Position numbers and translations under genes: made by a program. From assembly GCA_050256135.1 (NCBI GenBank), contig JBFWIF010000007.1, positions 1 to 41,181 on the forward strand: a stretch of 41,181 nucleotides of DNA, given 5' to 3'. Positions 16,698-25,509 of this stretch are shown here, piece after piece (within the stretch, counting starts at the first letter, position 1; every line of letters starts with the position of its first letter). A model generated the notes under the pieces. It saw only the letters and a list, made by a program, of their open reading frames with translations, had not been told where the DNA came from and searched no databases. Origin of the DNA: RZYP01 sp050256135. GTDB taxonomy: Bacteria > Bacillota > Negativicutes > Acidaminococcales > Acidaminococcaceae.

Positions 16698-16708
16698 GAA
16701 GGTTAACA

Positions 16709-17818
16709 ATGGAATTAGGCAGAATACTGAAAAGGTTAGATTATGTACTGCTGTTTGCTGTTTTGGCGCTTACAGCCATAGGAATTACGTTGATTGGCAG
16801 TGCGACACATGTTAATCTCGTATCGGAAGATCGTTATTGGTATGTACAGCGTCAGAGTATGTTTGCTGTGCTGAACTTAATATTCATCTTTGTTTCCCTA
16901 CGTTTTGACTATAGGCTGCTGGAAGACATGTCTAAAAGACTATACATCTTCAATCTGATAATGCTGCTCGCAGTTATGTTTCTTGGTCATTCGGCGCTTG
17001 GCGCCCAACGCTGGATACAAATAGGGCCTGTCAGCATTCAGCCAAGCGAGTTTTCCAAAATAATTATGATCGTGGCTCTTTCGGCGTTTATCAATAAGAG
17101 GTTGGATGACCTGGATTCCTTCTGGAGCTGGCTTCCGGTTTTCGGTTATGTTTTGGTCCCGTTTTTATTGGTAATGAAGCAGCCTGATCTTGGCACAGCA
17201 CTGGTGTTTGCAGCTATTTTGCTGGGACTTATGATAATCTGTGGGTTTAAAAAGAAATTCTTTTTACGGCTTTTGGCTGCGGGTGTTGTTTCAGCGCCTT
17301 TGTTGTGGATGCTTCTGCATGATTATCAGAAAATGAGGCTAAAAGTATTTCTTGATCCCGGTCTTGAACCGCAGGGAGCGGGCTATCATGTTATTCAGTC
17401 GATGATTGCCATTGGTTCGGGCATGTTGACCGGCAAGGGGTTGTTTCTAGGAACTCAAAGCCAACTGGATTTTTTGCCGGAAAATCATACTGATTTTATA
17501 TTTGCAGTTGCCGGTGAAGAATTCGGTTTTATTGGCACGACGATAATTTTACTTCTTTACTTGGTAGTAATCTATCGGGGGCTTAATATAGCGATGAATG
17601 CCACAGATGATTTTGGTACCTTATTGGCGACAGGGATAGTATCCATGTTTGTTTTCCATGTTTTGGTCAATGTCGGTATGACGGCTGGCATCATGCCGGT
17701 CACAGGTGTGCCATTGCCTTTTATGAGCTACGGCGTAAGTTCGTTGACAACGAATATGATTTTAATAGGTTTATTGCTTAATATAAATATGCGTCAGCAA
17801 AAGCTGACTTTTAAGTAA
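16709..17818 (+). CDS. rodA: Peptidoglycan glycosyltransferase RodA
   Basis: A 369-residue SEDS-family polytopic membrane protein with about ten helices. It polymerises lipid II into glycan strands together with PBP2. Conserved SEDS segments include GAQRWIQIGPVSIQPSEFSK, KQPDLGTALVF, LPENHTDFIFAVAGEEFGF and the C-terminal GVPLPFMSYGVSS. GGAAGG precedes the ATG. It is the last gene of the rod cluster; a radical SAM gene follows after only ten bases and may be read through. Confidence 0.96.
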   Translation: MELGRILKRLDYVLLFAVLALTAIGITLIGSATHVNLVSEDRYWYVQRQSMFAVLNLIFIFVSLRFDYRLLEDMSKRLYIFNLIMLLAVMFLGHSALGAQRWIQIGPVSIQPSEFSKIIMIVALSAFINKRLDDLDSFWSWLPVFGYVLVPFLLVMKQPDLGTALVFAAILLGLMIICGFKKKFFLRLLAAGVVSAPLLWMLLHDYQKMRLKVFLDPGLEPQGAGYHVIQSMIAIGSGMLTGKGLFLGTQSQLDFLPENHTDFIFAVAGEEFGFIGTTIILLLYLVVIYRGLNIAMNATDDFGTLLATGIVSMFVFHVLVNVGMTAGIMPVTGVPLPFMSYGVSSLTTNMILIGLLLNINMRQQKLTFK

Positions 17819-17828
17819 GGAGAAATAT

Positions 17829-19703
17829 ATGACTAAACAATTTCCCATAGATATACTTAGCCAAGTACAGAAACCAGCTCGCTATACTGGTGGCGAATTT
17901 GGCAGCATCATCAAAGCTGCAGAGGATACCAAGGTCTCGATTGTCTTGGCTTTTCCGGATGTTTATGAAGTTGGTATGAGTTATTTGGGGTTCAAGATTC
18001 TTTATCATATCCTGAACAAAGAAGAAGGGGTTGCAGCTGAACGCGTTTATGCTCCCTGGGTTGATATGGAAGCTAAAATGCGGGAAAATGGCTTGCCACT
18101 GGCATCACAGGAAACAGGAAAAACTCTAAAAGAGTTTGATTTCGTTGGTTTTACTTTGCAGTATGAATTGTCTTATACCAATATTCTTAACATGCTTGAT
18201 CTTGGACAAATACCTTTGTTCAGCAAAGAACGTACCGATGAGGATCCGTTTGTCATTGCCGGTGGGCCTTGTGTATATAACCCTGAACCTTTGGCTGATT
18301 TTGTGGATTTTTTTATCATTGGTGAAGGTGAAGAAATTATGGTTGAGCTGATGGATGCCTACAAGCAATGGCAAAATGAAGGCTTGCCTGGGGGACGCAG
18401 CGAATTTTTGCAACGAGTTGTTCGTATTGATGGTATTTATGTACCTTCTTTCTATGATGTTGAATATCTTCCGGATGGCAAAGTGGCAAAGGTTAAAGCC
18501 AATAATCCTATGGCACCGGCAGTTGTGAAAAAGCGTGTAGTAAAGGACATGAACACTAGTTCTTTCCCAACCGCGCCGATAGTGCCTTTTGGTGAAATCG
18601 TGCATGACCGTATTATGCTGGAAGTCTTCAGGGGCTGTACCCGCGGCTGCCGTTTCTGCCATGCTGGCATGGTTTATCGTCCGGTCAGAGAAAGAAAGCC
18701 TGAGCTGCTGAAGCAATTGGCAAGGGAACTTGTTGATAATACAGGGTACAATGAGATTTCTTTGGTATCCCTCAGCACGGCCGACTACTCCTGCCTGGCA
18801 CCGCTTATTCATGACTTGATAACAGAGCTCAAAGAAGAAAAAGTAAGTATTTCTCTGCCATCCTTGCGTGTTGACAGCTTCTCGGTTGATTTGGCTAAAG
18901 AAGTGCAGGCTGTACGCAAAAGTGGCCTGACCTTTGCTCCGGAGGCCGGCAGCCAAAGAATGCGCAATGTTATTAATAAAGGCGTGACTGAAGAAGACCT
19001 GATGAATGCCGTTGGCGCTGCCTTCGAGTCAGGTTGGTCTACGGTTAAACTTTACTTTATGATTGGTTTGCCTGGTGAAACTGATGAAGATATTTTGGCT
19101 ATCGCTGAACTTGCCAAGGCTGTTCAGTATAAATATTTTCAGATTACTGGACACAGGGGGGCCAAAGTTACCGTCAGCGTTTCATCCTTTGTCCCCAAAC
19201 CCTATACACCTTTCCAATGGAAGGGCCAGGATACGATTGAAGAAATTAGACGTAAACAGATGTTGTTGAAGGATGCCCTGAAGGTCAAAAATATAACCTA
19301 TCAATATCATGACTCCGTAACCAGTGTTATAGAAGGCGTTTTTGCCCGTGGCGACCGCCGCCTAGGCAAAGCTCTTTATCTGGCCTGGCAGAGAGGGGCC
19401 AAATTTGATGGCTGGTCTGAACACTTTTCCTACAACAGATGGCTGGAAGCAATTAGTGACTGCAGCCTCGATAAAGCTTTTTATGCTAATAGGGACAGGG
19501 ATATGGATGAAATATTCCCTTGGGAGCATATTCAGCCTGCTGTGAGCAGAGCATTTTTGTGGAATGAATATCAAAAATCTTTGCGTGAAGAATTGACGGA
19601 GGACTGTCGCCACGGAAAATGCAGCGGATGCGGTGTCTGTCCAAGTCTTGATGTCAAAATCATAGATTGGAAAGGACAGAGCCATAATGAAGCTAAGAAT
19701 TAA
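17829..19703 (+). CDS. B12-binding-type radical SAM protein (TIGR03960-like)
   Basis: A 624-residue protein. The N-terminal 240 residues resemble a cobalamin-binding-like domain (FPDVYEVGMSYLGFKIL, then GEGEEIMVELMDAY). The radical SAM core follows with C270-x3-C274-x2-C277 (GCTRGCRFCHAG), which holds the 4Fe-4S cluster. Conserved FAPEAGSQRMRNVINKG and FMIGLPGETDEDI segments follow. A second cysteine cluster at the C-terminus (CRHGKCSGCGVC) may bind metal. It overlaps the downstream DUF2344 gene by 17 bases, the usual pairing. The reaction is not established for this family; adjacency to RNase E/G and ribosomal genes hints at RNA or ribosome modification. Confidence 0.9.
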   Translation: MTKQFPIDILSQVQKPARYTGGEFGSIIKAAEDTKVSIVLAFPDVYEVGMSYLGFKILYHILNKEEGVAAERVYAPWVDMEAKMRENGLPLASQETGKTLKEFDFVGFTLQYELSYTNILNMLDLGQIPLFSKERTDEDPFVIAGGPCVYNPEPLADFVDFFIIGEGEEIMVELMDAYKQWQNEGLPGGRSEFLQRVVRIDGIYVPSFYDVEYLPDGKVAKVKANNPMAPAVVKKRVVKDMNTSSFPTAPIVPFGEIVHDRIMLEVFRGCTRGCRFCHAGMVYRPVRERKPELLKQLARELVDNTGYNEISLVSLSTADYSCLAPLIHDLITELKEEKVSISLPSLRVDSFSVDLAKEVQAVRKSGLTFAPEAGSQRMRNVINKGVTEEDLMNAVGAAFESGWSTVKLYFMIGLPGETDEDILAIAELAKAVQYKYFQITGHRGAKVTVSVSSFVPKPYTPFQWKGQDTIEEIRRKQMLLKDALKVKNITYQYHDSVTSVIEGVFARGDRRLGKALYLAWQRGAKFDGWSEHFSYNRWLEAISDCSLDKAFYANRDRDMDEIFPWEHIQPAVSRAFLWNEYQKSLREELTEDCRHGKCSGCGVCPSLDVKIIDWKGQSHNEAKN

Positions 19704-20394
19704 GATAACAAAAGATGCCGGAATTCGTTTTATCTCACACCTAGAGTACGTTCGCACCATTGAGAGAGCTATCAGAAGGGCTAAACTGCCTGTTGCGTAT
19801 TCAGAAGGTTTTAATCCTCACATGAAGTTTTCATTGGCTTCTGCTTTGGGCGTTGGTGTGACCAGCGAAGCAGAATTTGTAGAAATTGAGCTTGCTGAGG
19901 AAATAGACTTGCCGGTTACGATGCTAAAATTAGCAGTTAATCTGCCAACAGGAATACGTATTTTAGCAGCTGACCTGGCCGATACTAAGGCTGATAAACT
20001 GATGGCACAAGCAGGAGGTGCCGATTACAAGGTAGTCGTTCCTTGTGAAGATAACTGTAATTGGCAGGCTGCTGTCGAAAATTTTAATGAAGCAGAAAGC
20101 GTTTTGTTTCAAAAACCTATTCCTAAAGGCAGAGGCAAAACCAAAGAAATTGAAGTAAAGGATTTTATCAGCCATTTAGAGGCTGATAATTCTGGAGAAA
20201 ACTTGCAGATAACGTTTTCCTGTAAGATTACTCCGGCTGGCAGCATGAAGGCGGCTGAATTTCTTCTGGTATTACGGGATTCCTTTGAGCTGCCACTAGT
20301 GGTGGAAAAAGCTGATATATTAAGAACTGATTTATACGCGGTTGATCAAGATGGAAAAAAGAAGCCGCTTTTAAAACCTGAATACATTGCTTAA
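19687..20394 (+). CDS. DUF2344 (TIGR03936) radical-SAM-linked protein
   Basis: A 235-residue soluble protein of the family found fused or adjacent to TIGR03960 radical SAM enzymes. The N-terminus has the characteristic FISHLEYVRTIERAIRRA and SEGFNPHMKFSLASALGVG segments. Its ATG lies inside the end of the preceding gene, so translation is coupled. Probably a substrate-binding or partner subunit of the radical SAM protein; its biochemical role is unknown. Confidence 0.9.
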   Translation: MKLRIKITKDAGIRFISHLEYVRTIERAIRRAKLPVAYSEGFNPHMKFSLASALGVGVTSEAEFVEIELAEEIDLPVTMLKLAVNLPTGIRILAADLADTKADKLMAQAGGADYKVVVPCEDNCNWQAAVENFNEAESVLFQKPIPKGRGKTKEIEVKDFISHLEADNSGENLQITFSCKITPAGSMKAAEFLLVLRDSFELPLVVEKADILRTDLYAVDQDGKKKPLLKPEYIA

Positions 20395-20421
20395 CTGAAT
20401 TGATGGAAAGTGGGGAGAACC

Positions 20422-21837
20422 ATGCCGAAAACGATTATTATCAGTGCGACGCCGGAAGAAACGCGCATGGCACTGACAGAAGGCGGTAAGCTGATGGAAT
20501 ATGTTGTTGAGCGCAATAGTGAACGGCATATGGTTGGCAGCGTCTTCAAAGGAAAAGTTAAAAATGTAGTACGCGGTATTCAGGCAGCCTTTGTCGATAT
20601 CGGTCGTGAACAAAATGCTTTTCTTTTTTTGGGTGAAAACACCAATGTCAGTGAAGGACAATCGTTATTGGTACAGGTAACCAAAGATGCCCGAGGCACT
20701 AAAGGACCTACGGTAGTCAGAGAGATTGCTTTACCCGGAAGGTATGCAGTATTGCTGCCTTCTTCGGACTATATTGGCATTTCCCATAAGATAAACAATA
20801 AGGATGAAAAACTGAGACTTAAGTCGCTGGTGGCTGCGCATAAACCCGAAGGGGTAGGTTTTGTTGTCCGCACTTTAGCTGAAAACGTGCCTGATGAGCT
20901 TTTGTTGGCAGACATCAGACAGCTTCTGGCAACATGGCAGGTTATCAGTGCCAGGGCACAGCATGGGCAGGCACCGATGCTTTTGTACCGTGAACTTGAC
21001 TTATCTGTCAGGATAGTGCGCGATTATCTGACAGAACAGGTAGATAGGATTATTCTCGATGATGCTGTCGTCTATAAGCGCGTTTGCGAACTTTTGCGCG
21101 ATATGGGCAGCGATTTGCCAACAAAATTGGTACTGCACGAAAGCAAGGATGATGTTTTCGCATATTACCAATTAAACGACCAGATTGCTGGCATTTCTGA
21201 CCGTAAGGTTTGGCTGGACTGCGGTGGTTATCTGGTTATTGATTATACTGAGGCCATGACGGTAATTGATGTTAACAGCGGCAAATTCAGCGGCAATAGA
21301 ACGTTGGAAGATACGGTTATGCAGATTAACCGCCAGGCTGCATCTGAGATAGCCAGACAATTGCGCTTGCGTGATATCGGTGGCATCATAGTTGTCGATT
21401 TCATTGATATGCATTCTGAGGAAAACCAAAAGGAAATTATAGCTCTGTTGAATAGTGCCCTGGCAGACGATAAGATGAAGCCGAAGGTTCAGGACATTAC
21501 GGTGCTGAATTTGGTTGAGATCACCAGGAAGAAGGCCAGGCAGAATTTATCGACAGTATTATATAATACTTGTCCGACGTGCCAAGGAAGCGGGCGGGTA
21601 CAGTCGCCGGAAACTATCAGCGTAGAGATCAGGAGGCGTCTGCGCCATCTGATGAGTAAGCGCATGGCGGCTAGGAATGTACTGATCCAGGTGCATCCGT
21701 TGGTGGCCGAGTGGTTGATCAAGCATGATGTCAAACATATGGAACGCGAATTTTCCTGCAGCATTTTGGTGGAGCCGGATGAAAGGCTGCATGTGGAAGC
21801 TTTCGCTATTCTGGATAATACAGCTCTTGACAAATAA
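20422..21837 (+). CDS. rng: Ribonuclease E/G family protein
   Basis: A 471-residue RNase G-type endoribonuclease acting in rRNA maturation and mRNA decay. An S1 RNA-binding domain (VGSVFKGKVKNVVRGIQAAFVDIG) is followed by the 5'-sensor and DNase I-like catalytic region with aspartates in VIDVNSGKF and VVDFIDM. The CPTCQGSGR segment is the zinc-link that joins subunits. No long C-terminal degradosome scaffold is present. I place the start at ATG 20422 behind GGGGAG; a GTG at 20410 in the same frame overlaps that ribosome site. The last codons contain the promoter -35 of the L21 operon. Confidence 0.92.
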   Translation: MPKTIIISATPEETRMALTEGGKLMEYVVERNSERHMVGSVFKGKVKNVVRGIQAAFVDIGREQNAFLFLGENTNVSEGQSLLVQVTKDARGTKGPTVVREIALPGRYAVLLPSSDYIGISHKINNKDEKLRLKSLVAAHKPEGVGFVVRTLAENVPDELLLADIRQLLATWQVISARAQHGQAPMLLYRELDLSVRIVRDYLTEQVDRIILDDAVVYKRVCELLRDMGSDLPTKLVLHESKDDVFAYYQLNDQIAGISDRKVWLDCGGYLVIDYTEAMTVIDVNSGKFSGNRTLEDTVMQINRQAASEIARQLRLRDIGGIIVVDFIDMHSEENQKEIIALLNSALADDKMKPKVQDITVLNLVEITRKKARQNLSTVLYNTCPTCQGSGRVQSPETISVEIRRRLRHLMSKRMAARNVLIQVHPLVAEWLIKHDVKHMEREFSCSILVEPDERLHVEAFAILDNTALDK

Positions 21838-21855
21838 TTGCTGTTATGGTAAATT
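21827..21855 (+). promoter_or_regulatory. Promoter of the L21-Prp-L27 operon
   Basis: A consensus TTGACA (21827-21832) is followed by 17 bases and TAAATT (21850-21855), with a TG extended -10 just upstream. The -35 box is part of the last codons of rng, so the promoter straddles the gene boundary. Confidence 0.75.
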
Positions 21856-21861
21856 AGCTTA

Positions 21862-21967
21862 GTATAGACTGTACAGGTCTGTCTCCGACCGCACGAAGAG
21901 GTTCCGAAATCTCCTCTGATGCAGGAGTACCGTATTTGGCGAGTATTAGAAGAGGGAGGTGTAACTC
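21862..21967 (+). promoter_or_regulatory. L21 leader RNA candidate
   Basis: About 105 bases of structured 5' UTR between the predicted start and rplU. An AGAGG/CCTCT stem (21897-21901 with 21913-21917) and a GAC/GTC stem around position 21870 are visible, followed by GATGCAGGAGTACCG and the AGGGAGGTG ribosome site. Position and features match the L21 leader of Firmicutes, thought to act in autoregulation by a ribosomal protein. The call is by eye and context, not covariance. Confidence 0.55.
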
Positions 21968-22279
21968 ATGTACGCAATTATCCAAACTGGTGGTAAACAA
22001 TACCGCGTTAGCGAAGGCGATGTTCTTTCTGTAGAGAAATTGTCGGTAGCTGAAGGCGAAGAAGTAGTTTTTGACCAAGTTTTGACTGTTGTTGCTGACG
22101 GCGATGTCAAAATCGGCAAACCGATTCTTGAAGGCGCAAAAGTAACAGCTAAAGTTGTGGAACACGGCAAAGGCGAGAAGATTTTGGTTTTCAAATATAA
22201 AGCAAAATCCAATTATCGTAAACGTCAAGGCCATCGTCAACCATATACTAAAGTTGAAATTTCTAAAATCGAAGAATAA
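21968..22279 (+). CDS. rplU: 50S ribosomal protein L21
   Basis: A 103-residue L21, the standard length. The N-terminus MYAIIQTGGKQYRV and the C-terminal KSNYRKRQGHRQPYTKV segment are diagnostic. It binds 23S rRNA domain VI. Starts 6 bases after AGGGAGGTG-type ribosome site and opens the L21-Prp-L27 operon. Confidence 0.98.
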   Translation: MYAIIQTGGKQYRVSEGDVLSVEKLSVAEGEEVVFDQVLTVVADGDVKIGKPILEGAKVTAKVVEHGKGEKILVFKYKAKSNYRKRQGHRQPYTKVEISKIEE

Positions 22280-22284
22280 TCGCT

Positions 22285-22605
22285 ATGATTAAAATCGATT
22301 TATTTAAAAATGAGAAAAACCTGATGGTAGCTTATGAAGTCAACGGTCATGCCGATTATGCCGAAGAAGGCAAGGACATTGTCTGTGCAGCGGTTTCCGC
22401 TTTGACTTTAGCGGCCATTAATGGTCTTGAAGAACATTTAAAACGTGAGCTGTCCTATGAGTGCAGCGACGGTGATTTAAAAGTAACATTAAAGCAAACG
22501 CCGGATGATTTGACACAGGCAATTCTGGCAACCATGGAAATGGCTCTGAAAGATATTGCAGAACAATATCCGCGGCGTGTTCGGATTAAAGAACACAGGA
22601 GGTGA
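22285..22605 (+). CDS. prp: Ribosomal-processing cysteine protease Prp
   Basis: A 106-residue YsxB/Prp protein lying between L21 and L27, as in most Firmicutes. The catalytic pair H22 and C34 is intact in GHADYAEEGKDIVCAAVSAL. Prp removes the N-terminal extension of ribosomal protein L27, without which ribosome function fails. The L27 here carries the matching extension. It starts five bases after the L21 stop with little ribosome site, implying coupling. Confidence 0.93.
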   Translation: MIKIDLFKNEKNLMVAYEVNGHADYAEEGKDIVCAAVSALTLAAINGLEEHLKRELSYECSDGDLKVTLKQTPDDLTQAILATMEMALKDIAEQYPRRVRIKEHRR

Positions 22606-22610
22606 ATTCC

Positions 22611-22904
22611 GTGATTAAGATTCAATTACAATTATTTGCACATAAAAAAGGTACTGGTAGCTCCCACAATGGTCGTGATTCTAACGCTCAAAGATTGGGA
22701 ACTAAAGCTCATGACGGTCAGCTTGTTACAGCAGGCAGCATTATCGTTCGTCAACGTGGCACCAGATTCCATGTAGGCAATAACGTAGGTATCGGTAAGG
22801 ATCATACTATTTATGCATTGGTTGAAGGTAACGTTGCTTTTGAACGTAAAGGCCGTGACCAAAGACAAATCAGCGTATATCCTGCTACTGCAGAAACCAT
22901 GTAA
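22611..22904 (+). CDS. rpmA: 50S ribosomal protein L27 with cleavable N-terminus
   Basis: A 97-residue L27 starting at GTG 22611, six bases after AGGAGGTG; an in-frame GTG at 22602 lies within that ribosome site. The protein begins with a nine-residue extension ending in QLF before AHKKGTGSSHNGRDS, the position cut by Prp in Firmicutes. The mature N-terminus reaches the peptidyl-transferase centre. A strong terminator follows. Confidence 0.97.
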   Translation: MIKIQLQLFAHKKGTGSSHNGRDSNAQRLGTKAHDGQLVTAGSIIVRQRGTRFHVGNNVGIGKDHTIYALVEGNVAFERKGRDQRQISVYPATAETM

Positions 22905-22917
22905 TTTGCAATTCACG

Positions 22918-22952
22918 AATACCCGTGACTAAATGTCACGGGTATTTTTTTG
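22918..22952 (+). terminator. Rho-independent terminator after rpmA
   Basis: AATACCCGTGAC (22918-22929) pairs exactly with GTCACGGGTATT (22935-22946) around a five-base loop, followed by a run of T. Confidence 0.95.
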
Positions 22953-23006
22953 TTAAAAGAAAGCTAAATGTGTACTTATATGCGCATTATTTGCCGGTAA
23001 CGCTAG

Positions 23007-23035
23007 TTCACTTATAGTCTATTGTGTATTATAAT
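23007..23035 (+). promoter_or_regulatory. Promoter of the obgE-proBA operon
   Basis: TTCACT (23007-23012), a 17-base spacer and a consensus TATAAT (23030-23035) lie 50 bases before the obgE ATG and just after a terminator. Confidence 0.65.
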
Positions 23036-23083
23036 GAATATATAGTGGTGCAGGAATGCAATAAAAGGATTAGGAGAAAAAAT

Positions 23084-24355
23084 ATGTTTATTGACAGAGC
23101 GAGAATATATGTCGAAGCGGGAGCCGGCGGTGACGGCGCCAGCAGTTTCCGTAGAGAAAAATTTGTAGAGAAAGGCGGCCCAAACGGCGGCAACGGTGGT
23201 CGTGGCGGTAGTGTTATTCTGGTTGCAGATAAAAACCTTAATACCTTGGTCGATTTTCGGTATAAAAGAAAATTTGTTGCCAAACGTGGCAATGCGGGTG
23301 GCAATAGTAACTGTACAGGTGCGGCAGCTGACGATGTAATTGTACGTGTCCCTATGGGCACTCTGGTTAAAGATGATGCGACAGGTGTTATCTTGGCAGA
23401 TTTGACTGAGGACGGGCAGCAGTTCAGAGCAGCTAAAGGTGGCCGCGGCGGCAAGGGTAATGCATGCTATGTAACCAGTACGAATCGTGCACCAACGTTT
23501 GCCGAAAAAGGAGAGCCTGGAACTTTATGCTGGCTGAAGTTGGAATTGAAGTTATTGGCTGATGTTGGTCTTGTAGGTTATCCAAGTGTTGGAAAGTCTA
23601 GTATCATATCACGAGTTTCAGCGGCTAAACCAGAAATAGCAGCATATCCTTTTACTACACTTACACCAGTTCTTGGTGTAGTACGCATTGACACGGAACG
23701 CAGTTTTGTTTTGGCTGATATTCCCGGACTTATTGAAGGCGCACACAAAGGTGTCGGTCTCGGATATGACTTTTTGCGTCATATAGAACGTACCAAAGTT
23801 CTTTTACATGTGCTGGATGTTTCAGGACTTGAAGGTCGTGATCCAGTTGAGGATTTTGACAAGATTAATGAGGAATTGGCTCTTTACAGCGAAAAACTTG
23901 CACGCAGAAAACAACTTGTTGTTGCGAATAAAATGGATTTGCCGGAGGCAGTTGAGAATTTCCCTCGTGTAGCAGAATATGTGAAGGGTAAAGGCTGTGA
24001 AATAATAAAAGTATCAGCGGCCACAGGCGAGGGTCTGAATGAACTTATGTACAAAGCGTATGAAATGCTGCAGAACTATGTGCCGGAACCGGAAGAAGAA
24101 GAGACAAGAAAGTTGAGTGAAGAAGATCCTGACAGCTTCGAAATTATTCCGGGCAATGATACGGATTTTGAAGTAAAAGGCAAGAATATAGAACGTCTTG
24201 TTGCCATGACTAATTTTGATAATGACGAAGCACTTTACCGTTTTCAGTTAATTTGGCGCAGGCTGGGGATTGAAGAAGCGTTGAAAGAGAAGGGTGTACA
24301 AGAAGGGCAGACTGTCCGCATTCGTGACATGGTATTTGAGTTTAAGGAACAGTAA
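23084..24355 (+). CDS. obgE: GTPase ObgE/CgtA
   Basis: A 423-residue Obg GTPase involved in 50S assembly and stress response. The glycine-rich Obg domain spans about 1-158 (GAGGDGASSFRREKF and GGRGGKGNACYVTSTNRAP). The G domain follows with P-loop GYPSVGKSS, switch FTTLTPVLG, DIPGL and NKMD. A C-terminal OCT domain (about 340-423) completes the Firmicute form. I start at ATG 23084 after TAGGAG; an upstream in-frame extension would overlap the promoter -10. Confidence 0.96.
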   Translation: MFIDRARIYVEAGAGGDGASSFRREKFVEKGGPNGGNGGRGGSVILVADKNLNTLVDFRYKRKFVAKRGNAGGNSNCTGAAADDVIVRVPMGTLVKDDATGVILADLTEDGQQFRAAKGGRGGKGNACYVTSTNRAPTFAEKGEPGTLCWLKLELKLLADVGLVGYPSVGKSSIISRVSAAKPEIAAYPFTTLTPVLGVVRIDTERSFVLADIPGLIEGAHKGVGLGYDFLRHIERTKVLLHVLDVSGLEGRDPVEDFDKINEELALYSEKLARRKQLVVANKMDLPEAVENFPRVAEYVKGKGCEIIKVSAATGEGLNELMYKAYEMLQNYVPEPEEEETRKLSEEDPDSFEIIPGNDTDFEVKGKNIERLVAMTNFDNDEALYRFQLIWRRLGIEEALKEKGVQEGQTVRIRDMVFEFKEQ

Positions 24356-24359
24356 AGGG

Positions 24360-25499
24360 ATGAGTAGTTTGAGTTTTGATCGGGCAACGCTGAAAGATGT
24401 GAAGAGAATTGTAATAAAAGTTGGCAGCAGTACTATTACTTATGGCAACGGCAAAAGGAATTTTTCAAGGATAGACCATCTGGCACGTGAAATTGCTGAT
24501 TTGGCAAATCAAGGCAAAGAGATCATTCTTGTTTCTTCTGGTGCAGTCGCAGTTGGTGTCGATCGTTTGGGGTTAGCATCCAAACCAAAGACTATTCCCG
24601 GTAAACAGGCTGCTGCAGCGGTTGGACAGGGAGTATTGATGCACACTTATGAAAAAATATTTGCCGAATATGGACAAATTGTTGCTCAGGTACTACTGAC
24701 AAGAGTAGATTCAGTTGACAGGCATCGTTATACTAACTCCCGTAATACTTTTTTGGCGCTGCTTGAACATAAAGTAATACCTATTGTTAATGAAAATGAC
24801 GTTGTTGCCATTGATGAGTTGAAAATTGGCGATAATGATAATCTTTCGGCTTTGGTTGCCGGCATCGTCGACGCGGATCTTCTTATAATCCTTTCCGATG
24901 TCGACGGCTTATATACGGCTAATCCGCAAAAAGAGCCAAATGCTAAATTAGTACATGAGGTAACGGATATTACGCCAGAAATAGAAGCCAGTGCAGGTGA
25001 TGCTGGCTCGAAGGTCGGTACAGGCGGTATGTTTACGAAGATTCAAGCGGCTAAAATGGCTACAAGCTCTGGTATTAATATGATTATTGCTTCCGGTGAA
25101 GAAAATGATGCCATCCGCCGCATTTTGGAAGGTGAAGAAATTGGCACACTTTTTGTTTCCAGAGAGAACCGTTTGCAGTTCAGAAAACGCTGGCTGGCTT
25201 TTGGAGCGAGAATAGCAGGAAAAATTGTTGTTGACGATGGTTGTGCTAAGGCAGTTCGTAAGGCTGGTAGCTGCAGCATTTTAGCAGCTGGTATAACAGA
25301 TGTGGAAGGTGAATTTGAGGCTGGTAACACCATCAGTGTTATAAATAAAAATGGACATGAATTGGCTAGAGGCCTGACAAATTATTCCTCCGACGAGTTA
25401 GAGATCATAAAGGGAGCGAAAACTTCGGAGATTGAAATTTTACTTGGGCACAAACATTTTGATGAAGTTATTCACCGTGATGACTTGGTGATTTTGTAG
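24360..25499 (+). CDS. proB: Glutamate 5-kinase
   Basis: A 379-residue enzyme phosphorylating glutamate, the first step of proline synthesis. The amino-acid kinase domain shows IVIKVGSSTIT, LVSSGAVAVGVDRLGL, PIVNENDVVAIDE and LSDVDGLYTANP. A C-terminal PUA domain follows (about 285-379). ATG 24360 lies four bases after obgE with a weak ribosome site (AAGGA about 11 bases upstream); TTG 24369 is an alternative start. It pairs with proA ten bases downstream. Confidence 0.95.
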   Translation: MSSLSFDRATLKDVKRIVIKVGSSTITYGNGKRNFSRIDHLAREIADLANQGKEIILVSSGAVAVGVDRLGLASKPKTIPGKQAAAAVGQGVLMHTYEKIFAEYGQIVAQVLLTRVDSVDRHRYTNSRNTFLALLEHKVIPIVNENDVVAIDELKIGDNDNLSALVAGIVDADLLIILSDVDGLYTANPQKEPNAKLVHEVTDITPEIEASAGDAGSKVGTGGMFTKIQAAKMATSSGINMIIASGEENDAIRRILEGEEIGTLFVSRENRLQFRKRWLAFGARIAGKIVVDDGCAKAVRKAGSCSILAAGITDVEGEFEAGNTISVINKNGHELARGLTNYSSDELEIIKGAKTSEIEILLGHKHFDEVIHRDDLVIL

Positions 25500-25509
25500 G
25501 AGGTAAAAG

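Noticed and set aside
18126..18956. Long minus-strand ORF (276 codons) inside the radical SAM gene
   Set aside because: The plus-strand gene has complete motifs over the same bases; the antisense peptide is low in family-like features.
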